A stretch of DNA of 56,039 bases from Solirubrobacteraceae bacterium (GTDB lineage: Bacteria; Actinomycetota; Thermoleophilia; Solirubrobacterales; Solirubrobacteraceae), in NCBI GenBank assembly GCA_017882405.1, contig JADGPO010000173.1, positions 1-56,039 on the forward strand, in the 5' to 3' direction. Position 1 is the first letter of the stretch; the number at the start of each line of letters is the position of its first letter. A program made the translations under genes and the position numbers. A model generated the notes under the pieces. It worked only from the letters and a program-made list of their open reading frames with translations, was not told where the DNA came from and did not search any database. Below are positions 50,822-56,039 of the stretch, in pieces.

Positions 50822-51463
50822 CTAGGGCGTCGCCGCCAGCGCGGCTTCGCTCTCGGCCATCGCCTGTTCGCTGGAACGAAACCACACCGCGCCCATTCCG
50901 AGCTCGCGGGCGGCCTGGCAGTTGATCTCGATGTCGTCGATCAGCAGCGCGGCGTCGGCGGTCACGCCGAGTCGCCCGAGCGTGAGCTCGTAGATTCGCG
51001 GCTCGGGCTTGCGCGCGCCCACGAAGGCCGAGTCGACGACCACCTCGAAGATCTCCTCGACGGGCAACATCGCGCGCCAGCGCGACTCCCACTCGCGGAC
51101 GTTGTTGGTGCAGATCGCCAGCCGGTAGCCGCGGCCGCGCAGCTGCCGCATGTACTCGATCATCTCCGGGTTGGGATTCAGATGGGCGAAGTAGCGCTCG
51201 CCGAAGTCATCCATCTCGATCGTGCGCCCGAGCTGCTCGGTCAGCCGGCGGCCCAGCGCACCGAGGAAGTCCACCTCGGTCAGGCGGCCGGTCTCCAGCT
51301 CGAACAGGGGGTTGACGCCCCGGGCGGCGGCCAGCTGCGCCATCGCCTGCCCGAGGGCCTGCAGGGAGACTCCCGAGGATTCCTGAAAAGCCTCGAACGA
51401 GGCTTGCAGAGGTGACGTGAGCACCCCGCCGAAGTCGCTGATCACGGCCTTGATGCCGGGCAT
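50822..51463 (-). CDS. HAD-superfamily hydrolase, subfamily IA
   Basis: A 213-residue phosphatase-like HAD protein. Motif I is SDFGGVLTSP with the nucleophile Asp; motif II is the CTNN loop; motif III is the lysine in ARKPEPRIY; motif IV is LLIDDIEINCQAA. The helical cap is inserted after motif I. Substrate unknown. Seven bases separate it from the next upstream gene (51470), and the GH79-like gene follows 18 bp downstream, so all may form one minus-strand operon with fxsA. Confidence 0.88.
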   Translation of the reverse strand: MPGIKAVISDFGGVLTSPLQASFEAFQESSGVSLQALGQAMAQLAAARGVNPLFELETGRLTEVDFLGALGRRLTEQLGRTIEMDDFGERYFAHLNPNPEMIEYMRQLRGRGYRLAICTNNVREWESRWRAMLPVEEIFEVVVDSAFVGARKPEPRIYELTLGRLGVTADAALLIDDIEINCQAARELGMGAVWFRSSEQAMAESEAALAATP

Positions 51464-51469
51464 CGCGGC

Positions 51470-52219
51470 CTACAGGCTGGCGAGCACGTAAACGCCGGCG
51501 CCCTCCAGGCCGCGACTGTGGCAGCGCAGGGGTGCCACCCGCAGCTCGAGCTCGCCGGCGCTGACGACGGCGCTCGGGCCGGCGGCCTCGCCGGCGGCGC
51601 GGCGGGGGAAATCGTTCTCCCCGTCCGAGACCCACAGCTCGAGGCTGGTCCGCGCCGGGTCTCCGGCCTGCGTGTAGGTGGTCGACAGCCGCGGGTCGTC
51701 GACGGGCACCCAGCCATCGGGATCGAACAGGGTGGCGGCGATCAGGTCGGCCTGATGGTCGGAGGCGCGCCGCGAGCGCAGCGCGATCACGGTGATCGCC
51801 TCGTCAGGACCGAACCAGCCCGAGACGACGCGCGCCGAGCCGATCTCTTCGGCCTCCAGGCCGTCAACCTCCGAGCGCGTGCCGCCGCACTCGACGATCT
51901 GCTCCACCCCGCCGAGCGAGATCCTGCCGTGCACCCGGCAGAGCTCCTGCAGGCCCCTGACCTCCGGCTCTGACCCGTTGCCGTCGCGGTCACCTGCCGG
52001 GGCCTCGCCGCGAGGCTCGACGTGCAGCTCGAAGCCGTCGCCGGTCAGGCGCCAGACGCGGTCCTCGACGGTCCACTCTGGCTCCGACGCCCCCGCCGCC
52101 GAGTCACCGCTTCCAAACACCAATCCGGCGTGACCGCTCCGCACCGCAGCGCCCCACAACCGGCCGTCGAGGTCTCCGAACGCGACCGTCCGGAGGGCCA
52201 AGGCGCTCCGCGAGCTCAT
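51470..52219 (-). CDS. protein of unknown function upstream of the HAD hydrolase
   Basis: A 249-residue soluble, beta-rich acidic protein. Seen: WTVEDRVWRLTGDGFELHVEPRGE (in pieces), a repeated GGVEQIVECGGTRSEV segment, SARVVSGWFGPDEAITVIALRSRR, and a C-terminal LELRVAPLRCHSRGLEGAGVYVL. No signal peptide or transmembrane helix. Family not recognised; the segment order suggests a lipocalin- or barrel-like fold, only a guess. It overlaps fxsA by 4 bp and precedes the HAD gene. Confidence 0.62.
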   Translation of the reverse strand: MSSRSALALRTVAFGDLDGRLWGAAVRSGHAGLVFGSGDSAAGASEPEWTVEDRVWRLTGDGFELHVEPRGEAPAGDRDGNGSEPEVRGLQELCRVHGRISLGGVEQIVECGGTRSEVDGLEAEEIGSARVVSGWFGPDEAITVIALRSRRASDHQADLIAATLFDPDGWVPVDDPRLSTTYTQAGDPARTSLELWVSDGENDFPRRAAGEAAGPSAVVSAGELELRVAPLRCHSRGLEGAGVYVLASL

Positions 52220-52665
52220 CCGGGCAGGTGGCGCGGGTCAACGTCGCGGGCGGTGGAGTCGACATCGTAGGACGACGATCCGCGGCCGGAGACGCGTGTC
52301 GCGCGGACCACCAGACGGCTGCGGAAGTTGCGCTCGATGAATCGGCGCGCCAGAGCGCGGGTCGGCTTCAGCGCCAGACAGGCGCCGAGGACATCGGTGA
52401 TAAAGCCCGGAACCAGGAACAGCACTCCTCCGACGAGCGCCAGGGCGCCGTCGATCACCGTGCGGCCGGGCGGTCGACCGGCCGCGATCGCCGCGCTCAG
52501 CCGCTGCCAGGCGGCGCGTCCCTCGGAGCGCAGCAGCCAGGATCCCACGGGCCAGCCGGCGATCAACAGCACGATGGTGAGCAGCACCCCGATCGCATCG
52601 GCGACCTTGACCGCCACGAACAGCTCAGCGATCGGCCAGAGCACGAGGAGCAGGAGGAAAAGCAT
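52216..52665 (-). CDS. fxsA: FxsA family membrane protein
   Basis: A 149-residue polytopic membrane protein of the FxsA family (whose E. coli member suppresses F-plasmid exclusion of phage T7). Four hydrophobic segments occur: LLLLVLWPIAELFVAV, IGVLLTIVLLIAG, the conserved LVGGVLFLVPGFITD signature, and a short one. The C-terminal 50 residues are polar and basic with RRFIERNFRSR. It overlaps the unknown gene by 4 bp, so they are translationally coupled. Native role unknown. Confidence 0.87.
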   Translation of the reverse strand: MLFLLLLVLWPIAELFVAVKVADAIGVLLTIVLLIAGWPVGSWLLRSEGRAAWQRLSAAIAAGRPPGRTVIDGALALVGGVLFLVPGFITDVLGACLALKPTRALARRFIERNFRSRLVVRATRVSGRGSSSYDVDSTARDVDPRHLPG

Positions 52666-52731
52666 CTGCTCTCTAGGCTAGTGGTTCATCCGTTGCAGGA
52701 TGGGCCATCCGTGCGCTGGTCCGAGCAAGCG

Positions 52732-53745
52732 CTAGCGCTCATCCAGGCCCAGCGCCGCACGGGCCGACTCGAGCGCCGCCGGATCCGGCTCGAAGCCGGG
52801 CTCCATGCCGAGGCTCGCTCGTGCGCCGCGCTCCCAATTGAAAAAGCCCACGTCGAGGGCCTCCAGCGGTAGCCCACAGGCCTGCGCCAGCTCCGCCGCG
52901 CGGCGCTCCAGCAGGAGCGGGTCGCCGATCCCCAGGATGCGCTTGGCGGCCAGCGTGACGATGTCGGAGCCGCCGAGTCCCAGCGCGCCGGCCCGTAGCT
53001 CGTAGACGCCCAGCCGGCCGAGAGTCGCCAGCAGATCGAAGCGCGGTCCGCGGTCCAGACCGGGCAGCGCCAGGCGCTCGAACACGCGCGCGAAGCGCCG
53101 CTCGGGCGTCCAGGCGGCCTCGCCGGTGAATGCCGCCGCCTGCGAGCCGGCGCGTTGGGCCCAGGCGCGGTAGGCCTCGATCGTGCGGGTCCCGCGCCCG
53201 GGCACGTACGCGGTGCGAGGCCCCGTCGCAACGTCGTCGAGCTCCGGCAGCCGGCCCGAGCTCCACGAGGTGCGAGCCTCCGTGATCGCGTCGAATGGCG
53301 CCTCGCCGTCCAGCGGCCCCAGATAGGCGATCTCGAAGGCCAGCCACGTCCGTTCCTCCAGGTCGTGGGCGGGATCGGCCAGCTCGGCATAGAGGCCGGG
53401 GGGATCGACTCCGAGCCGCTCCAGCCGCGCCGCCGCGAACGCCAGCTCGGTGGCCAGGCGATCGGCGTCGGCCTCCGAGCGCAGTCCAGGAACCAGCCCG
53501 GAGCGGTAGCCGTCCTCGGCCTCGCGGACGAGCCGGCGGACGGTCAGGCCTGACGAGCCGCGGGAGCCCGGGCGGGTGCGCGATCCCGAGCGCGCGGGGC
53601 CGCTGGACACGGAGGATCGACCCGAGCGCTCGGCCGCCGCCGATTGACCGCCCGGCGTGACCACCGGGCGCAGCGCGACATCCTGCTCGCGAGCGCAGAT
53701 CGGGCAGTTCTGGATCAGGCGGTTGTGGCGGCAGAAGCTGGGCAT
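52732..53745 (-). CDS. zinc-ligand N-terminus plus helical domain, family not identified
   Basis: A 337-residue protein. The first 18 residues hold a Cys/His cluster (FCRHNRL then NCPIC), a probable zinc site. A Ser/Arg/Gly-rich linker (about 25-68) follows, then a helical domain (about 70-337) with WLAFEIAYLGPLDGE, TPERRFARVFERLALPG, LLATLGRLGVYEL, AAKRILGIGDPLLLERRA and FFNWERG. The last part resembles a helix-hairpin-helix DNA-glycosylase-like arrangement; that is a pattern impression, not a database result. It lies alone between the flippase-like gene and fxsA. Confidence 0.6.
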   Translation of the reverse strand: MPSFCRHNRLIQNCPICAREQDVALRPVVTPGGQSAAAERSGRSSVSSGPARSGSRTRPGSRGSSGLTVRRLVREAEDGYRSGLVPGLRSEADADRLATELAFAAARLERLGVDPPGLYAELADPAHDLEERTWLAFEIAYLGPLDGEAPFDAITEARTSWSSGRLPELDDVATGPRTAYVPGRGTRTIEAYRAWAQRAGSQAAAFTGEAAWTPERRFARVFERLALPGLDRGPRFDLLATLGRLGVYELRAGALGLGGSDIVTLAAKRILGIGDPLLLERRAAELAQACGLPLEALDVGFFNWERGARASLGMEPGFEPDPAALESARAALGLDER

Positions 53746-53782
53746 CGGGAGTCCACGGAACTATAGGCACGACCTCGGCGAA

Positions 53783-54835
53783 TCAGTGCCGGGGAACGAC
53801 CGGCTGGGTGGGCTCGTAGCCGGGGCCTGCGCCCTCGCGCCGGCGATGCTCGCGTCCCCGCGCGATCACCTCGCGGAAGCTGCGCAGGCGGAAGATCAGC
53901 ACCAGGGCGGCGAAGCCGAGAGCCGAGCTGAGGACCGCGGTGGCGATCTGCTGACCGACCGAGAAGGCGGCCACGTCGGAGCTGCGGGCGAAGATCGTCA
54001 GCAGCAGCGCCTGCTGGACCCCGGCCCCGCCGGGCGTGAAGGGGAACACCGAGGCGACCACCTGTACGGCCAGCACCAGCAGCGCGTTGCGGACCGAGCC
54101 GCCGATGTGAAAGGCGTCCAACAGCGCCCAGTAGGCGAAGAAGCGCGGCACCCAGCTGGCCAGCTGCCAGGCGGCCATCTCGCGGAGGTAGCGGCGGCGA
54201 TCGCCGAGGATCGTCAACCCCAGCCGGATCCGCTGCCAGAACGCGCGGACCCGGGCCGAGAGCAGCGCGAAGCCGACCAGGAAGAGAATCCCCAGCACGG
54301 TCAAGAAGAACAGCGTGAAGCGCATGTGCGAGGCGAAGAAGCTGATGTCGAAGGCCGGCAGCTTGGAAAAGTCCGGCGGCTTGGGGAACACCCCCTGCGT
54401 GAAGGCGAAGGCCATGATCAGCAGGCCGATGAACCAGTCGAACAGCACGCCCGTGGAGAGGGCGGAGGCGATCGTCGGGTAGCTCGAGTCCGGGATCGCC
54501 ACCCGGGTGAGGAACAGCTGCGCGATGTTGCCACTGCCGAGCGGGAACACGTTGTTGACGGCGTAGCCGACCATGTAGCCGCCCCACACGTCGCGCCAGC
54601 GCACGCGCCCGTCCGGATAGGCGGCGCGAACCGCATTGAACAGCGCTCGCGAGCGCAGCAGCAGGTACAGGGCGTACAGGCCCAGCCCGATCAGCAGCGA
54701 CGGCCAGCTCAGGCTCGCCAGCTGCGAGAAGAACTTGCCCGCCGACGACAGCAGGCTGTTGATCGTGTCGATGATCGAGCTGCCGTGATGACCGGCGCTC
54801 GCCGCGATCAATGGAGCTGAGACTGGCATCGACAC
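53783..54835 (-). CDS. flippase-like / lysylphosphatidylglycerol synthase transmembrane family (UPF0104)
   Basis: A 350-residue polytopic membrane protein of the LPG_synthase_TM family, about eight helices. Signature parts are WGGYMVGYAVNNVFPLGSGN, STGVLFDWFIGLLIM, VVASVFPFTPGGAGVQQALL (in pieces) and FAALVLIFRLRSFREV. The C-terminal 25 residues are basic. No lysyltransferase domain is fused, so it is more likely a lipid flippase-like carrier than an LPG synthase. It lies directly downstream of the hairpin/terminator element; a start a few codons inside (near MPVSAPL) is possible. Confidence 0.85.
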   Translation of the reverse strand: MSMPVSAPLIAASAGHHGSSIIDTINSLLSSAGKFFSQLASLSWPSLLIGLGLYALYLLLRSRALFNAVRAAYPDGRVRWRDVWGGYMVGYAVNNVFPLGSGNIAQLFLTRVAIPDSSYPTIASALSTGVLFDWFIGLLIMAFAFTQGVFPKPPDFSKLPAFDISFFASHMRFTLFFLTVLGILFLVGFALLSARVRAFWQRIRLGLTILGDRRRYLREMAAWQLASWVPRFFAYWALLDAFHIGGSVRNALLVLAVQVVASVFPFTPGGAGVQQALLLTIFARSSDVAAFSVGQQIATAVLSSALGFAALVLIFRLRSFREVIARGREHRRREGAGPGYEPTQPVVPRH

Positions 54836-54909
54836 AAGGTCGCACAGTGCAGGGATGGGCTCGCCGCCTGCGGCCGACGATTAGGGGGCCGCGGCTGAGT
54901 AAGGGCCCC

Positions 54910-54951
54910 AAAAAAAGGACCGGGGGGCCCAGATCCATCTGAGCCCCCCGG
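54910..54951 (-). terminator. strong intrinsic terminator
   Basis: On the minus strand a near-perfect hairpin (CCGGGGGG paired with CCCCCCGG, extended by C-G and four inner pairs around a TCCA loop, 54951-54920) is followed by GTCC and seven T. It lies about 165 bases after the gltD stop and 75 bases before the flippase-like gene, so it either ends gltD transcription or is the 3' end of a small RNA. Confidence 0.8.
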
Positions 54952-55035
54952 AGAGCCAGGGAAGTGGGGGCGCAGTTCCCTGACCGACAGGAACGAGTTT
55001 CCCCGTTCCAAGCTGAGATCAAACCTCAAGCCCCA
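54910..55035 (-). ncRNA. candidate structured small RNA or attenuator between gltD and the flippase-like gene
   Basis: Reading the minus strand downward from a weak CATAAA (55045-55040), three nested-free hairpins follow in order: GGAACG/CGTTCC (55009-55004 with 54995-54990), CAGGGAA/TTCCCTG (54982-54976 with 54963-54957), then the terminator hairpin and U-tract. No open frame fits this stretch convincingly. The layout resembles either a small RNA with its own terminator or a 5' attenuator of the flippase-like gene. It does not match 4.5S, tmRNA or RNase P motifs that I can recall. Confidence 0.4.
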
Positions 55036-55116
55036 AATCTTTATGTGCGCACACACACTTCGCGCACCACCTGGCGAAACCGTAGCACCTCAGCGGGGCG
55101 CCGAGTAAGAATTTCG

Positions 55117-56037
55117 TCAGGAGTGCCGGGTGGCCGGGCCGGTGAAGAACTGGTCCCCCGGCCGGACCGAACCCGCCGCCTCGGCCTCGTGGCGCAGCGT
55201 GCGGTCGGACTCCCCGCTCCACGCTCCCACGGCCAGACGCTCACGGTCGGCGTCCATCGGGCTGCCGCCGAGGTCCGCGTTGACGATCCGCGCGCACTTC
55301 CGTCCCTCGGCGATCGCCGTGACGACCAACGACTGGCCGATGCGCGCGTCGCCGCAGGCGTACACCCGGCCGACCGACGTGCGGTACGTCTGCCGGGTGC
55401 GGATGTTGCCACGGCGGTCGAGCTGGAGGCTCAGGCCGGACACGAGACCCTCGTGCTCGGGATGCTGGAAGCCGATCGCGATCAGCACCAGGTCGGCCTC
55501 GAGCACGAACTCCGAGCCGGGCACCGGCGTCAGATCGCGCGATGAGGTGCCCGTCACCTGACGCGCGTACACGTGGCTGACGGCGCCGTCGGTGCCGCCG
55601 AAGCCGGTGACCTCGGTCCCCCAGCGGCGCTTGCCGCCCTCCTCCAGGGCGTAGGTGCTCGCGGTGCGCTTGGGCGGCAGCGGCCAGGGCGTGCGCGGGT
55701 CATCGCCGTCGGGCAGCTGGGCGTAGACGTCGAGCATCACGACGCTGGACGCCTGCTCGCGATGGGAGTTGGAGATGCAGTCCATACCGGTGTCGCCGCC
55801 GCCGATCACGATCACCTTCTTGCCTCGGGCGCTGATCTCGGTCCCCGGGGCGGGCTCACGCGCGGGCTGGATCGGCGGGTCCTGGTTGGCGGCCACCCAG
55901 CGGTTGCGCTGGTACAGGTAGTCCATCGCCGGGTGAATTCCGGCGAGCTCGCGCCCCGGCGCCTCGATGTCTCGCGAAACCCGCGAGCCGATCGAGATCA
56001 CCACCGCGTCGAAGTTCTCCTGGATCTCCTCTGCCGT
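55117..56037 (-). CDS. gltD: glutamate synthase small subunit, C-terminal part (5' truncated by window edge)
   Basis: NAD(P)H-dependent beta subunit of glutamate synthase, or a related FAD oxidoreductase. The frame is open to the window end, so about the first 170 residues are missing. Seen in the 306-residue part: VVISIGSRVSRDIEAPGREL, the NAD(P)-binding KVIVIGGGDTGMDCI, and the FAD-binding VYACGDARIGQSLVVTAIAEGR (in pieces). Two short insertions follow the second motif. The large subunit gltB is presumably just upstream beyond the window. The 281 bases after its stop hold the hairpins and terminator described separately. Confidence 0.93.
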   Translation of the reverse strand, partial: TAEEIQENFDAVVISIGSRVSRDIEAPGRELAGIHPAMDYLYQRNRWVAANQDPPIQPAREPAPGTEISARGKKVIVIGGGDTGMDCISNSHREQASSVVMLDVYAQLPDGDDPRTPWPLPPKRTASTYALEEGGKRRWGTEVTGFGGTDGAVSHVYARQVTGTSSRDLTPVPGSEFVLEADLVLIAIGFQHPEHEGLVSGLSLQLDRRGNIRTRQTYRTSVGRVYACGDARIGQSLVVTAIAEGRKCARIVNADLGGSPMDADRERLAVGAWSGESDRTLRHEAEAAGSVRPGDQFFTGPATRHS

Positions 56038-56039
56038 GA

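Noticed and set aside
52732..53745. Assigning the zinc-helical protein to a named DNA glycosylase or thymine pyrophosphorylase family
   Set aside because: The resemblance is by eye only and no catalytic residue could be confirmed without a profile search.
54808..55056. 82-codon minus-strand frame over the hairpin and terminator region
   Set aside because: The frame crosses the intrinsic terminator and has no plausible start site or protein pattern; the RNA structure explains this stretch better.
55086..55112. Imperfect hairpin just after the gltD stop as a second terminator
   Set aside because: It has a seven-pair stem with a wobble and no T-tract; the strong terminator about 150 bases further is a better candidate.
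1..56039. tRNA or rRNA genes, CRISPR arrays, insertion sequences, phage or integrase genes
   Set aside because: I saw no acceptor/T-loop pattern, no spaced direct repeats and no transposase or recombinase motif. A covariance-model scan would be needed to be certain about tRNAs.

Overview
The window is a compact, strongly GC-rich chromosomal segment. Genes meet at 4-bp overlaps (ATGA or GTGA), GTG starts are common, and third codon positions are mostly G or C. Gene content (GuaB3-type IMPDH relative, MoeZ/CysO/CysM/Mec cysteine module, WS/DGAT wax ester synthase, type-2 PyrF, single HU, actinobacterial rplM-rpsI-glmM-glmS-acpS-nnr-alr order) fits a deep-branching actinobacterium. I infer Thermoleophilia/Solirubrobacterales; this was not tested against a database. 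I saw no rRNA, tRNA, CRISPR, insertion sequence, integrase or prophage gene, so this is core chromosome, not a mobile island. Layout: 1-4.3 kb, end of an aerobic terminal oxidase operon (ctaD fragment, a tandem universal-stress-like protein, ctaE, a 51-residue membrane protein, ctaG) facing a diheme cytochrome c lipoprotein. 4.4-6.2 kb, a zinc-ribbon protein, a low-complexity lipoprotein, a secreted protein and a cold-shock protein. 6.4-15.7 kb, a long minus-strand housekeeping block from L13 and S9 through GlmM, GlmS, AcpS, NnrD/E and Alr to a tRNA nucleotidyltransferase-like protein, ending in a decayed HIT gene. 15.8-25.9 kb, a Nudix gene, GuaA/GuaB3, 1-phosphofructokinase, a D,D-carboxypeptidase, LysM, PyrF, HU, a CDF transporter, RdgB, RNase PH and MurI. 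26.8-36.9 kb, a glycosyltransferase, a deacetylase-like protein divergent from NadB, a hydantoinase-type hyuA-hyuB-dehydrogenase operon and two poorly characterised genes. 36.9-42 kb, an eight-gene minus-strand operon built around protein-bound cysteine synthesis: MoeZ-like activating enzyme with an N-terminal rhodanese, the sulfur carrier CysO, a secreted PF03640 protein, CysM, two ferritin-like proteins, the JAMM protease Mec and a DUF2007 protein. 42-49 kb, a thioredoxin-fold protein, a metallophosphoesterase with no usual start codon, IspH, an acyl-CoA dehydrogenase divergent from WS/DGAT, a SufT-like protein, a STAS protein. 49-56 kb, a GH79-like glycosidase, a HAD hydrolase, FxsA, an unusual zinc-binding helical protein, a flippase-like membrane protein, a candidate structured RNA with an intrinsic terminator, and the end of gltD. 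Three signals stand out. First, the MoeZ-CysO-CysM-Mec operon: its carrier ends Gly-Gly-Ala-Ser, so it should need proteolytic trimming, and it carries two ferritin-like genes. Second, a recurrent TAnnnT box lies 6-8 bases before the start codon of at least eight genes, which suggests widespread leaderless transcription. Third, the strong hairpin-plus-U-tract element between gltD and the flippase-like gene.
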